NCBI GenBank assembly: GCA_034428395.1
Contig: DAOUHX010000260.1
Location: 1 to 25,218, forward strand
Direction: 5' to 3'
DNA: 25,218 nt
Source: Bin5 sp034428395
Lineage (GTDB): Bacteria; Chloroflexota; Anaerolineae; Caldilineales; Caldilineaceae
Part shown: positions 8,148 through 16,818 of the stretch, in pieces
How the letters are laid out: every line of letters begins with the position of its first letter
Numbering within the stretch: the first letter of the stretch is position 1
Position numbers and translations under genes: made by a program
The notes under the pieces: model-generated
Databases searched by the model: none
What the model saw: the letters and a program-made list of their open reading frames with translations, nothing else
What the model was told of the DNA's origin: nothing

Positions 8148-9584
8148 ATGGATACCGCTCTCCTTTTCAAAGACGTAACCGTACTCCTGCCAGAGATCGT
8201 GCTTGCAGTCGGGGTCATGGTCCTGATGATGGTCGACATCGGCCGGCGCAAGCAGGACGGGAGCGGGCCTTTGGCGGCGTTGTCGATCGCGATTCTGGTA
8301 CTGGGCATGGGCGCGTCGCTGCTGATCTGGAGCCGGCCTCCGGCCGAGTATCTGGGCGGCGCGGTCTCGGATGGATTTGCATTGAGCGTACGGCTGATTG
8401 TCCTGATAGCCGGAATCTTCGGCGTACTGCTGAGCCGGAACTATTTGCCGGCGATCGAGCGCCAAGGGGGCGCGTTCTATTCGCTGTTTATTCTGGCAGT
8501 GATCGGCATGATGTTGATGGGCACGGCTACGAATCTGATCGTGCTCTTCATCGCGCTGGAGATATTTTCGCTGGCGCTCTACATTTTGAGCGGCTTTCAG
8601 CGCGAGAATCCGCGCAGCATTGAGGCCGCGATGAAGTATTTTCTATTGGGGGCATTTGCCAGCACATTCTTCGTATACGGGTCGGCGCTGCTGTACGGGG
8701 CCGGCGGCAGTACGAGCTATCAGCAGATTCACGAGACGCTTTCTTCCGGGGGCGGCAACCGGTCGCTGGTGTGGCCGGGCATTGCGCTGCTGCTGGTCGG
8801 GTTTGGCTTCAAAGTGAGCCTTGTGCCCTTTCACATGTGGACGCCCGACGTCTACCAGGGTGCGCCGACGCCGGTTACGGCCTTTATGAGCGTAGGCACG
8901 AAGGCAGCAGCATTTGCCGGGTTCCTGCGGGTGATGATGGTTGCACTGCCGTCGCTCTACGAGCAGTGGGCGGCCCCCCTGGCTGTTCTGGCCGTTCTGA
9001 CGATGACAGTCGGCAACCTGACGGCGCTGCGGCAGAGCAGTGTCAAGCGCATGCTGGCCTATTCGAGCGTAGCCCACGCGGGCACGATCCTGATTGCGCT
9101 CGTGGCCGGCACACCGGCCGCGACCTCTGCTGCGGCGTTCTATCTCTTTGCCTACGCCTTCATGAATATTGGCGCGTTCGGGGTCGTGATCGTGCTGGAG
9201 GGCAGGGGTGAAGGGGATGTTGGGCAAGACCGGTTCGACGGCCTGGGCACGAGGTACCCCTCTCTGGCGGTCGCGATGGCGGTCTTCATGCTCAGCCTGA
9301 GCGGCATTCCACCGCTGGCCGGATTTTTCGGCAAGTTTTTGATATTCAAGGCGGCGGTCGAGGCCGACCTGGCCTGGCTGGCGGTGATCGGCGTGCTCAA
9401 CAGCGCCATCAGCGCATACTACTACCTGCGAGTGGTTGCGGCGATGTTCTTCAGAGAGGCGGAAGGTGAGATCTCGTGCAATTGCGGCCCGGCGATCAAC
9501 TTCAGCCTGGCCGTTACGACAATCGCCGTGGTTGTTATCGGCCTGCAGCCGGGGTTGTGGGCCGAACTGTTGAGAGGGTTATAG
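8148..9584 (+). CDS. nuoN: NADH-quinone oxidoreductase subunit N (antiporter-like)
   Basis: Third antiporter-like proton-channel subunit of complex I, sitting next to NuoK in the membrane arm. The protein has 478 residues. The family signature begins at K222 (KVSLVPFHMWTPDVYQGAPT), and ALEIFSLALYILSGF carries the TM5 glutamate region. The last 15 or so residues end in a hydrophobic segment. It is the last gene of the nuo operon and converges on rodA across a 60-nt gap in which I see no clear terminator. Confidence 0.96.
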   Translation: MDTALLFKDVTVLLPEIVLAVGVMVLMMVDIGRRKQDGSGPLAALSIAILVLGMGASLLIWSRPPAEYLGGAVSDGFALSVRLIVLIAGIFGVLLSRNYLPAIERQGGAFYSLFILAVIGMMLMGTATNLIVLFIALEIFSLALYILSGFQRENPRSIEAAMKYFLLGAFASTFFVYGSALLYGAGGSTSYQQIHETLSSGGGNRSLVWPGIALLLVGFGFKVSLVPFHMWTPDVYQGAPTPVTAFMSVGTKAAAFAGFLRVMMVALPSLYEQWAAPLAVLAVLTMTVGNLTALRQSSVKRMLAYSSVAHAGTILIALVAGTPAATSAAAFYLFAYAFMNIGAFGVVIVLEGRGEGDVGQDRFDGLGTRYPSLAVAMAVFMLSLSGIPPLAGFFGKFLIFKAAVEADLAWLAVIGVLNSAISAYYYLRVVAAMFFREAEGEISCNCGPAINFSLAVTTIAVVVIGLQPGLWAELLRGL

Positions 9585-9644
9585 CGGTAGAGCCGTCGGC
9601 GCAAGCTGTCCCGATTCGGGTGAGTCGGAAGCCGGTAGCCACAT

Positions 9645-10745
9645 CTACGAGAAGTCCACTTTTCGATGGCGCATGACGACGCTCTGCGCCAGCCCCACTG
9701 CCACCATCATCGAAACGAGACTGCTGCCTCCATAGCTGAGGAAGGGCAGCGTCATGCCCGTAACCGGCATGATGGCCAGATTCATGCCGACGTTGACGAA
9801 GGTCTGGAAGAAGATCAGCGCGGCAACGCCGAGCGTGATGAGCCTGCCGAACTGGTCCTGGGCGAGGTCGGCGATGCGGACGAGGCGCCAGATGACGAAG
9901 AAGAGCAGCCCCATGATGAGCACGGCGCCCAGATAGCCCAGCTCCTCGGCGATGACGCTGAAGATAAAGTCGGTGTGGCGGACGCGCAAAAAGCGTAGCT
10001 GATTCTGTGTTCCTTCGCCCCATCCCATCCCGATCCAGCCGCCGTTGCCGATACTAATGAGGGCCTGCTGGACGTTGAAGGCGGCATCCGGGTTCGAGGC
10101 AGGGTCGAGAAAGATGGCGATGCGCTCCACCATGTAGTCCTGAAAATAGTTTTGGAGCGTTCCTTGAATGGCAAGCCATATGGGCACGGCACCGGCAGCT
10201 ACAGTAACGAGGAGGAGATGGACGACCCGGACGCCGTTGATGAGAATCAAGGTGCCGCTGATAAAGGCCAACGTAACGGTCATGCCTAGATCGGGTTGAA
10301 CGTACACGAGGGCCAGGGGAAGGAGAAGGAGAACAACTGCTCCCAGCAGGTACGGTAACGAGCGAATGCGCTCCTGAAAGCGGCTGAGATACCAGGCCAG
10401 GAATACGATTAACAGGAACTTGCCGAACTCGGTCGGCTGGACGTCCGTGCGGCCCAGGTCCAGCCAGCGCTGCGCGCCGCCCTTGACCTCGCCGAAGAGA
10501 TAAACCGCCACCAGCGAGCCGATCAGAAAGAAGTAGCTGGGCTGGGCCAGCAGCTCCAGGTGCCGGTAGTCGAAGAGTGCGGTCGTCGCAAGGGCGATTA
10601 CGCCCAGGATCGTAAAGACAAGCTGCCGCTGCCAGTAGTTTTCCAGGACCACGTCGGTATTGGTGGCGCTGTAGGTCATGGCGATGCCGATGCCGCAGAG
10701 GAGAAGCACGGCAAAGAAGAGCGGTTTGTCGAAGTGACGGAACAT
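9645..10745 (-). CDS. rodA: RodA/FtsW/SpoVE (SEDS) peptidoglycan glycosyltransferase, RodA type
   Basis: Integral membrane glycosyltransferase that polymerises lipid II into glycan strands, working with PBP2 in the elongation machinery. The 366-residue protein has about ten membrane segments. Conserved points include VYVQPDLGMT around D152 and the extracellular-loop RHTDFIFSVIAEELG around D259, matching the essential aspartate of E. coli RodA (D262). The C-terminal signature GMTLPFLSYGGSSL is also present. Length and motifs favour RodA over FtsW, and a PBP2 gene lies nearby, which supports this. Its ATG directly follows the minD TGA with no gap, suggesting translational coupling. Confidence 0.9.
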   Translation of the reverse strand: MFRHFDKPLFFAVLLLCGIGIAMTYSATNTDVVLENYWQRQLVFTILGVIALATTALFDYRHLELLAQPSYFFLIGSLVAVYLFGEVKGGAQRWLDLGRTDVQPTEFGKFLLIVFLAWYLSRFQERIRSLPYLLGAVVLLLLPLALVYVQPDLGMTVTLAFISGTLILINGVRVVHLLLVTVAAGAVPIWLAIQGTLQNYFQDYMVERIAIFLDPASNPDAAFNVQQALISIGNGGWIGMGWGEGTQNQLRFLRVRHTDFIFSVIAEELGYLGAVLIMGLLFFVIWRLVRIADLAQDQFGRLITLGVAALIFFQTFVNVGMNLAIMPVTGMTLPFLSYGGSSLVSMMVAVGLAQSVVMRHRKVDFS

Positions 10746-11534
10746 TCAGAGACCCATGAGGCGCCGCAGTCGCTCGGCCCAGCTGATCTCCTTGAAGGGG
10801 ATCAGGGGCACATTGTAACCGAGCAGTCTTTGGGCGATGTTGTGGTAGGCGCGGCTGACCTTTCTTTTGCGTTCGAGCGCAACGGGCCATCCTTTGTTGG
10901 CGGAAACGATGATTTCGTCATCCTCAGGAACGATACCGAGCAGGTCGATGCTGAGGATGCTGAGAATGTCATTGCGTGTGAACATCTCCTTGCGGCGCAC
11001 GAGGCGGGGATTGTAGCGGTTGATGACGAGCCGCGCCTGGATATCGGTGTCGCGTTCAAGGAGGAAGATTACTTTGTCGGCGTCGCGCAGGGCGCTGACC
11101 TCCGGCGTCGTCACGATGATGACTTCGGCGGCGGCGGCGATGGCGTTCTGGAAGCCCAGTTCAATGCCGGCGGGGGAGTCGATGAGTACGAAGTCGGCGA
11201 TCGCGCTCAGTTCTTCGCATAACGTCATCATCTGGTCGGGTGCAATGGCGGTCTTGTCGCGGGTCTGCGAACTGGGCAAGAGGTAGAGTTCGTCGACGCG
11301 CCTGTCGCGCACCAGGGCTTCGTGCACAGGGCAACGGCCTTCGATGGCGTCGACCAGATTGTAGACGACGCGGCTCTCCAGGCCCATGACAATGTCGAGA
11401 TTGCGCAGGCCGATGTCGGCATCCACGACCACGACGCGTTGACCGGCCATGGCCAGAGCAATACCCAGGTTTGCGGTGGTTGTGGTCTTGCCCACGCCGC
11501 CTTTGCCGGAGGTCAGGGTGAGGACAACGCCCAT
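10746..11534 (-). CDS. minD: Septum site-determining ATPase MinD
   Basis: Membrane-associated ParA/MinD-family ATPase that recruits MinC to block division away from midcell. The 262-residue protein has the deviant Walker A motif GKGGVGKTT with K11 and K16, a VVVVDADIGLRNLD switch I region, and a FVLIDSPAGIE Walker B-like region. It ends in a basic amphipathic helix (SWAERLRRLMGL), the membrane-targeting sequence of MinD. It lies 111 nt downstream of minC and directly upstream of rodA. No minE gene is visible in the expected place after minD. The ribosome binding site is weak. Confidence 0.95.
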   Translation of the reverse strand: MGVVLTLTSGKGGVGKTTTTANLGIALAMAGQRVVVVDADIGLRNLDIVMGLESRVVYNLVDAIEGRCPVHEALVRDRRVDELYLLPSSQTRDKTAIAPDQMMTLCEELSAIADFVLIDSPAGIELGFQNAIAAAAEVIIVTTPEVSALRDADKVIFLLERDTDIQARLVINRYNPRLVRRKEMFTRNDILSILSIDLLGIVPEDDEIIVSANKGWPVALERKRKVSRAYHNIAQRLLGYNVPLIPFKEISWAERLRRLMGL

Positions 11535-11625
11535 AGTCGTGAGTCTTGAATCTTTCGAGGTCTGAGGTTTCGGTATGCCGGCGCAGACGCATGGGCATTC
11601 ATCCTGGTGGCAAGCGCATACGCCG

Positions 11626-11642
11626 GGCGCGGTTCGTGCGCC
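11626..11642 (-). other. Short hairpin in the minC-minD gap
   Basis: GGCGC (11626-11630) and GCGCC (11638-11642) form a 5-bp stem with a 7-nt loop a few bases downstream of the minC stop. There is no T-tract, so termination is unlikely. The 111-nt gap holds no other gene I can support. Confidence 0.2.
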
Positions 11643-11645
11643 ACG

Positions 11646-12692
11646 CTAGGTACCGGCGCCTGCATCCCAAGGGTCCACGTAAATCTGTTCGTCGATAACT
11701 TTGGCAACTTCGGGTCTGCCGCTGCTGTCGCGTTTCCAGAACCAGTAGCCGGGGTTGTTGGAAGCGCCCTTGGGTGTCATGGCAATGTGGCCGGCGATGC
11801 GCAGCTGCACCGGTTCGAAGTCGAGTGCGGCCACGATGGCGCGGTCGTCGCCCATTGCGCCGGCGTGCACGAAGCCGCGTAAGCGCCCCCATACGAGCAC
11901 GTCGCCACCGCTGATGACCTGCGCGCCCGGGTTGACATCGCCTAAGATCACGACGGTGCCGGCGTGTCTGCAGGACTGGCCCGAGCGCAAGGTACCGCGA
12001 TGGACGAAGGGCGGCGGATCGGCGTCTTCGGGCGCAGCCTCGCCCCAGGGTGTCAGGTTAGCGGCATCATCGTTGTGGGGTGTGTCCTCGATAGCCGGGG
12101 CTAGGTTGTCGCGACTGTTTTCGCTTTGGGAGGGACCGTCTTGCTTTTGTGCCGGCGGATACTCCCGCTCCTGGTCGGCCGCTTTCGACTGCTGATATCG
12201 AGCGGCGATTTGCGACCAGCGACCCAGCGTCTGAGGAGGCTCGCCGGAAGCGGGCGCCGGACCGGAATCGATGGGGCCAGAACCAAAGGGTGCAGAACCG
12301 GGGCGAGGGAAACCAGAGGGGCGAAACGAAAAGGAGGGCTGCGGCGTTTCAGCGCTTTTCGGGCCCGTCTCATTGGGCAAAGGGGGGGGCGATGGCCCTT
12401 CCCAAACCGTTTCCAGGCCCAAGTCCCTGGCGAGCAGGTAGGAGGAGGGGTTGCTGGTGTGGAGGGCGACGACGCGGATATTCTGACCGCGCAGGGCATT
12501 GTGAATCAGTTGAAGATCGGCGGAGGTGATTTTGCGGTCGCCGACGGAGAGCGCAAGCCGTTCGTCTCGGAAGAAGTCCTGCGCCTTCGAAATGTGCCCG
12601 GCAACGTAATTTACGATATCGCTCCAGGCTCCCTTTTCGCCGGTTACGTCGACGACGGTCAGGCCGCCGCGGCCTATGATGCGGACACTCAT
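11646..12692 (-). CDS. minC: Septum site-determining protein MinC with a long disordered linker
   Basis: Inhibitor of FtsZ assembly that is recruited to the membrane by MinD. The 348-residue protein is clearly longer than E. coli MinC (about 231). Residues 1-100 form the N-terminal FtsZ-antagonising domain. About 103-225 is a proline-, serine-, glutamine- and glycine-rich, low-hydrophobicity linker. From about 230 comes the beta-helical C-terminal domain that binds MinD, with RGTLRSGQ and VILGDVNPGAQVISGGDVLV. The C-terminus ends with a PEVAKVIDEQIYVDPW-type tail typical of the family. ATG at 12692 is chosen because homology begins there. The long linker is the unusual feature. Confidence 0.93.
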   Translation of the reverse strand: MSVRIIGRGGLTVVDVTGEKGAWSDIVNYVAGHISKAQDFFRDERLALSVGDRKITSADLQLIHNALRGQNIRVVALHTSNPSSYLLARDLGLETVWEGPSPPPLPNETGPKSAETPQPSFSFRPSGFPRPGSAPFGSGPIDSGPAPASGEPPQTLGRWSQIAARYQQSKAADQEREYPPAQKQDGPSQSENSRDNLAPAIEDTPHNDDAANLTPWGEAAPEDADPPPFVHRGTLRSGQSCRHAGTVVILGDVNPGAQVISGGDVLVWGRLRGFVHAGAMGDDRAIVAALDFEPVQLRIAGHIAMTPKGASNNPGYWFWKRDSSGRPEVAKVIDEQIYVDPWDAGAGT

Positions 12693-12835
12693 CGTTAAGG
12701 ACCAAGCCTCGCTAAAACCAACCGATGCGCCATTCAGCCGGTCTCATTTTCCCAAGGGCTGCGGCGCGGGATGCGGGCATGCAAGCGGTTCTAACGGATT
12801 CCCCGGCCTCAGCAAATTGTCGCGACTTTTACTAT

Positions 12836-12871
12836 AAACCAAAAGCCCGGAACCTGAAACCAAAAGCCCGG
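12836..12871. repeat. 15-bp direct repeat, two copies 21 bp apart
   Basis: AAACCAAAAGCCCGG occurs at 12836-12850 and again, identically, at 12857-12871, with GAACCTG-like sequence between. The second copy supplies one arm and the T-tract (on the minus strand) of the terminator hairpin. The first copy has no matching hairpin arm, so it looks like a partial duplication of the terminator. Confidence 0.7.
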
Positions 12872-12886
12872 TACACGGAACCGGGC
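12862..12886 (-). terminator. Rho-independent terminator of the mreBCD-mrdA unit
   Basis: On the minus strand GCCCGG pairs with CCGGGC across a 9-nt loop (arms at 12881-12886 and 12866-12871), and the stem is followed by TTTTGGTTT. It lies about 130 nt downstream of the mrdA stop. The T-tract is short and interrupted, so strength is uncertain. Confidence 0.55.
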
Positions 12887-13015
12887 CGATTGGCGGCGGA
12901 TGGCCTGACATTGCGGCGTTTCAGAAGGGCGGGCCGGGACTGTGACCGCGGGAATGTCGTCATGCCGTGTGGGAGCGGCGGCCCGGCGGCAAGGGCCTAG
13001 CGGGCGACGCCGGGG

Positions 13016-15175
13016 CTAGGGTTCGGCATCGCCGCTTCCATGAAAGTAGGCGTTGAGCGTCTCCTGGGCGACAGGAATGGCGGCGGTCGACCCTTCACCT
13101 CCGCGGTAGACGAAAACGGTTACGGCAATTTCCGGGCTGTGGTATGGCGCGTAGGCGGCGTACCAGGCATGGAAGGGCAGATTTCCTTCGTGGTCCCGGT
13201 CTTTGCAGTCCTGGATTTCAACATCCCAGGCGCAGTACTCGGCTGTTCCGGTCTTGCCGGCCACGATAACTCCTTCGACGCGGCTGTTGCCAGAGGTTCC
13301 TGCCGGTCCGTTGACGGCGTGCCACATCCCCCTCTGGACGACGCGGAGCAGACCCGGTTCGACGGGGAGCCGCTCCTGCAGGACCGGTTCGTATTGCCAC
13401 TGTAGGTTGCCCTGGGTATCGACCACTTCGCGCACGAATTGCGGCTTGACCACGTAACCGCCATTGGCAACTGCAGCGGTACTGACAAGGACTTGCAGGG
13501 GTGTGCCCAAGACATCTCCCTGCCCGATCGCCATATTGTAGCTGTCGCCCGTGGTCCACCTTTCGGCCTTGGTCAGTCTTTTCCACTGTTCATCGGGTAC
13601 GATTGCCTTGACCTCACCAGGTAGGTCGATTCCGGTCAATTCGCCGTAGCCGAACAGTCGCATCCACTTGGCGAGGCGTTCGCTGCCCAATCCGGTCATG
13701 CGGTTGGGGTAGCCGCCGCCAAGGTAGTAGAAGAAGATGTCATTGGAGAGGCCGATCCCCTCCACGATGGTCATGGGGCCGTGCAGGATGTTCAGTTTGT
13801 GGTTCCAGCTGACGAATTCCTGTGCCTGTTCGGGGTCGTCGGGGAAGAAGAAATTAGGTAGATAGATGGGCCCTCGGTCGACAAAGACCGTGTAGGGGTC
13901 AACGACGCGCTCGGCCAGGGCGGCGGTGGCTGTGACGAGTTTGAATGTGGAGCCGGGTGGGTATAGCCCGCCGATGGCGTAGTTGTAGAGGGGGCGTCGG
14001 GTGTCGTCCTCGACTTCGAGCGCCCTATACTCTTCGCCCAATCCTTCGGAGAAGATGTTGTTGTCGTAGCTGGGCAGGCTGACCAGGCCCAGCATTGTGC
14101 CGTCGCGCGGGTCCATTGCCAATGCGACACCGTGGGGGGCGCCCGTTTCTTCCAGCATGCGGGCGAGAGCGTCGTGCATCACCTGTTGCAGGTGAATGTC
14201 GAGGCTCAGGTGGAGATTGAGACCGGGCTCCGACTCTCTTTCGGTACTGACCGTGCGGCTTTCCCGGCCGAGAATGTCTACTTCGATGATTTTGCGCCCC
14301 GGCTGTCCCCTTAAGGCGTCCTGGTAGGTGTATTCCAGTCCGTTCAAGCCTACGGACTCGTTTGGGTTGTCGTATCCTTCGGCCTTATAGTCGTCGGCCG
14401 CGAGTTTGGGGATCGGTCCCAGAAAGCCGAGTACATGCCCTGCCAGTTCGCGGAAAGGATACTCTCTAACCGGCTTCTGCAGCACGTGGATGCCTGGCAG
14501 CCGGTAGGTCTGTTCGGCGACGCGGAAGGCCTGCTCGCGGTCGACCAGGTCGAGGATAGCGATCGGCTTGTAGGAGCTGCCCTGCGAACCGAGGGCGATG
14601 GCCCTTTCCAACAGCGCAAGCAAACCTGCGGCCGAGAGTGGTTCTGAAAGGTCGGGGATCAGTGTGGGCTCTTCGACCAGGATTTCGCGACCTTCATCGT
14701 CGATCTGCAATGTTTCCAGATTGACGAGGCGGAAGGAGAGCGTGATTCCCGCGGTTCCGACGGTGGCCTTGAAGTCTTCTCGGCCGAGGTGCAGGAACAT
14801 AACTTCGGCGATGCGAATGGCCATTTCGGGATCTGTATCCGCTCCCAGAGCGGCGAGCAGTCTTTCGATGGCGATGCGCTGTTCGTTGACAGCTGTAGTA
14901 ACGTCGTTTGGCGGCAGGTCTGCCGGGATGACGGAGATGACGAAGCTGGGGCGATTGCGGGCCAGAATCTCTCCGTTGCGGTCGTAGATCACGCCGCGCG
15001 GCGCATAGAGGTCGATGGTGCGCAATCGGTTGACCGCGGCCTGTTCCTGGTAGTTGGCGCCGCGCACGATCTGGAGGCCATAAAGTCGTACGCAAAATAC
15101 GAGAAAGGTTGCCAGCAGAGTCAGACGGACGACTATGGAGGTTGAGGTTGCCGTGCGCGTTGCACGTTCATTCAT
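13016..15175 (-). CDS. mrdA: Penicillin-binding protein 2 (elongasome transpeptidase)
   Basis: Class B penicillin-binding protein that cross-links peptidoglycan during elongation together with RodA. The protein has 719 residues, somewhat longer than E. coli PBP2 (633). It has one N-terminal membrane anchor (about 13-33), then the PBP dimerisation domain beginning around APRGVIYDRNGEILA, and a C-terminal transpeptidase domain. Catalytic motifs are S409-TF-K412, S477-N-D479 (the SxD form also seen in E. coli PBP2) and K641-T-G. It is the last gene of the mreB-mreC-mreD-mrdA run, 89 nt after mreD, and ends before a hairpin terminator. Confidence 0.94.
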   Translation of the reverse strand: MNERATRTATSTSIVVRLTLLATFLVFCVRLYGLQIVRGANYQEQAAVNRLRTIDLYAPRGVIYDRNGEILARNRPSFVISVIPADLPPNDVTTAVNEQRIAIERLLAALGADTDPEMAIRIAEVMFLHLGREDFKATVGTAGITLSFRLVNLETLQIDDEGREILVEEPTLIPDLSEPLSAAGLLALLERAIALGSQGSSYKPIAILDLVDREQAFRVAEQTYRLPGIHVLQKPVREYPFRELAGHVLGFLGPIPKLAADDYKAEGYDNPNESVGLNGLEYTYQDALRGQPGRKIIEVDILGRESRTVSTERESEPGLNLHLSLDIHLQQVMHDALARMLEETGAPHGVALAMDPRDGTMLGLVSLPSYDNNIFSEGLGEEYRALEVEDDTRRPLYNYAIGGLYPPGSTFKLVTATAALAERVVDPYTVFVDRGPIYLPNFFFPDDPEQAQEFVSWNHKLNILHGPMTIVEGIGLSNDIFFYYLGGGYPNRMTGLGSERLAKWMRLFGYGELTGIDLPGEVKAIVPDEQWKRLTKAERWTTGDSYNMAIGQGDVLGTPLQVLVSTAAVANGGYVVKPQFVREVVDTQGNLQWQYEPVLQERLPVEPGLLRVVQRGMWHAVNGPAGTSGNSRVEGVIVAGKTGTAEYCAWDVEIQDCKDRDHEGNLPFHAWYAAYAPYHSPEIAVTVFVYRGGEGSTAAIPVAQETLNAYFHGSGDAEP

Positions 15176-15264
15176 GGCAGTATGTTAGGGGCTGTCGAGC
15201 CTTCAAGCGCCGAACGCGGCCTGTTCAGCGGACCGGCATCGTTCTCGGAGACGGCGGTTGCCGC

Positions 15265-15849
15265 TCAGGGGTACTCTGCCTTTTCGGGCAAGCGATTCAG
15301 GAGCGGTGTTGCCAGGAGCATAACCGCGCCATTGTACAGGCAAACCGGGACGACGATTTCGGTGACAAGCAGGTAGGGCTGGAAGCGGAATCCGACGATG
15401 TTGAGAATCGCCACGTAAACGAGAGAGAAGACGAGAGTGCCTGACAGCGCGGCGATTGAAGGGACGAAGAGATGGCGGCGGAAGATTGCATTGTGGCCGA
15501 TTCCGGTCAACAGGGCGGTGGTCATGAGCGCCAGGCTGGAGGCGCCGATGGCGCCGCCGCTAAGGATGTCCATCCACAGGCCGCCTGTGAACCCCCAGAC
15601 GACGGCATCATGTCTGCCTGCGAGGAGCGACTTGGCGATAACGAGCAGCAAGATCAGGTCGGGGTAGACGCCGTTCAGGGCGAGTCTGGGCACGACGACA
15701 ACCTGAAAGATTGCGGCCGCGCCCAGGGCTGGCACGAAGACCCATGAAATGCCCCAATCGCGAGGCGAGAGCGGTGAAGGGCGGGCAGAAAGAGTGTTTC
15801 TCTCTGCGGCGGATTCTCTGGGCCGTCGCCTGCCTATCTCACTCCTCAC
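15265..15849 (-). CDS. mreD: Rod shape-determining protein MreD
   Basis: Small membrane protein of the elongation complex that partners MreC. The 194-residue protein has a polar, arginine-rich N-terminal stretch of about 30 residues before five or six membrane segments. Features typical of MreD are NGVYPDLILLLVIAKSLLAG and the WGFTGGLWMDILSGGAIG segment. It starts at a GTG overlapping the last 11 nt of mreC, with GAGGAG four bases upstream, indicating translational coupling. The family is poorly conserved, so the assignment rests on both topology and position. Confidence 0.87.
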   Translation of the reverse strand: MRSEIGRRRPRESAAERNTLSARPSPLSPRDWGISWVFVPALGAAAIFQVVVVPRLALNGVYPDLILLLVIAKSLLAGRHDAVVWGFTGGLWMDILSGGAIGASSLALMTTALLTGIGHNAIFRRHLFVPSIAALSGTLVFSLVYVAILNIVGFRFQPYLLVTEIVVPVCLYNGAVMLLATPLLNRLPEKAEYP

Positions 15850-16747
15850 TCGTCTCCTCTGAAGGTTCTATTGGCTGGGCGGGCAGAGTATCGAGAAAGG
15901 GCACGGATTCGAATGGGTCAAAGTTGGTGACGACCATAACGAATTCCAGTCGGCCAAAGTTGACAGTCGGCCGCACGACGGCCTCCTGGAAGACGTCGAC
16001 GTCCTTCTGGCGCACGTCGATCACTTGTCCTACCGGGATTCCTTTGGGGAAGTTGCCCCCCATGCCAGAAGTCAGCACGACTTCCCCAACGCCCACCTCC
16101 GTTCCCTGCGGAATGAATCCCATGACCGGATCGGCGCCCGGGGCGCCGTTAACGATTCCGGTAAGTCTGCTGGCCTGCAGGATGGTATTGACGGTGCTCG
16201 ACGTGTCTGTTATGAGCAGCACTTTCGAGGTTGTTGCGGTTACGGTATAGATGCGGCCGACAAGTCCCTGTTCGTTGACGACCGGCATACCAACGTGGAT
16301 GCCATGGCGCGAGCCGAGATCGATCATGGCAACATCGAGGAAGTTGGTTGCGTTCTTGCCGATGACACGGGCGATAATCTGACCGCCCCGCAACTCGAAG
16401 GAGGGCCTTGTTTCGGCGAAGGCCAGAAGTTCGCGCAGGCGCTGGTTTTCCCGCTCCACTTCCTTCAGGCGCAGGTTTTCAACGATAAGGCCTTGGGTGA
16501 TCAGTTCCAGTTCGGTGACTCGCTGCTGGAGGTTGCGATAGTTGCGAAGATTCGTCAGCGAGTTGGAGAGGCGGTCGGTCAGGGAGGATAGCCCTGACTG
16601 GCCCGGTGCGGTCACCAGCGTAACCAGGCCTTCGAGGGTTCCCAGGCGGCCGGTCTGTTGCAGGGCCAGCAGCAGGATTGCAGTCAGCGCGAGGATGGTA
16701 AGTTTGAGAGCGAGGTTGCCTCCACTCCAGCCGCGATGTTCTCGCAT
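15839..16747 (-). CDS. mreC: Rod shape-determining protein MreC
   Basis: Bitopic scaffold protein linking MreB to PBP2 and RodA. The 302-residue protein has an N-terminal membrane helix (about 10-28), a coiled-coil region (about 60-110, ELITQGLIVENLRLKEVERE) and then the double beta-barrel domain with ARVIGKNATNFLDVAMIDLG and GMPVVNEQGLVGRI. Its C-terminal residues are acidic (EPSEETSEE). It follows mreB by 71 nt and overlaps mreD by 11 nt. Confidence 0.93.
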   Translation of the reverse strand: MREHRGWSGGNLALKLTILALTAILLLALQQTGRLGTLEGLVTLVTAPGQSGLSSLTDRLSNSLTNLRNYRNLQQRVTELELITQGLIVENLRLKEVERENQRLRELLAFAETRPSFELRGGQIIARVIGKNATNFLDVAMIDLGSRHGIHVGMPVVNEQGLVGRIYTVTATTSKVLLITDTSSTVNTILQASRLTGIVNGAPGADPVMGFIPQGTEVGVGEVVLTSGMGGNFPKGIPVGQVIDVRQKDVDVFQEAVVRPTVNFGRLEFVMVVTNFDPFESVPFLDTLPAQPIEPSEETSEE

Positions 16748-16818
16748 AGTTTTCAGTAATCAGCATTCAATGTACGCTGCGACATGGCAACCGATAACCG
16801 AAAACGGGAGCCTCGGAC

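Larger units (their letters stand above)
12693..13015. other. Intergenic region between mrdA and minC (323 nt)
   Basis: No convincing gene. It contains a minus-strand terminator for the mre-mrdA unit (12862-12886), a 15-bp direct repeat (12836-12850 and 12857-12871) and a possible minus-strand -10 box TATAGT (12831-12836) that could start minC about 130 nt upstream of its ATG; its -35 is poor. A plus-strand open frame at 12725-13000 has no recognisable protein character and I do not call it. Confidence 0.5.

Noticed and set aside
9585..9644. Terminator between convergent nuoN and rodA
   Set aside because: CCGA/TCGG-type pairings exist but no stem is long enough and there is no T-tract on either strand.
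12725..13000. Plus-strand 91-codon frame in the mrdA-minC gap
   Set aside because: It crosses the terminator hairpin and direct repeat, has no ribosome binding site and a composition unlike a folded protein.
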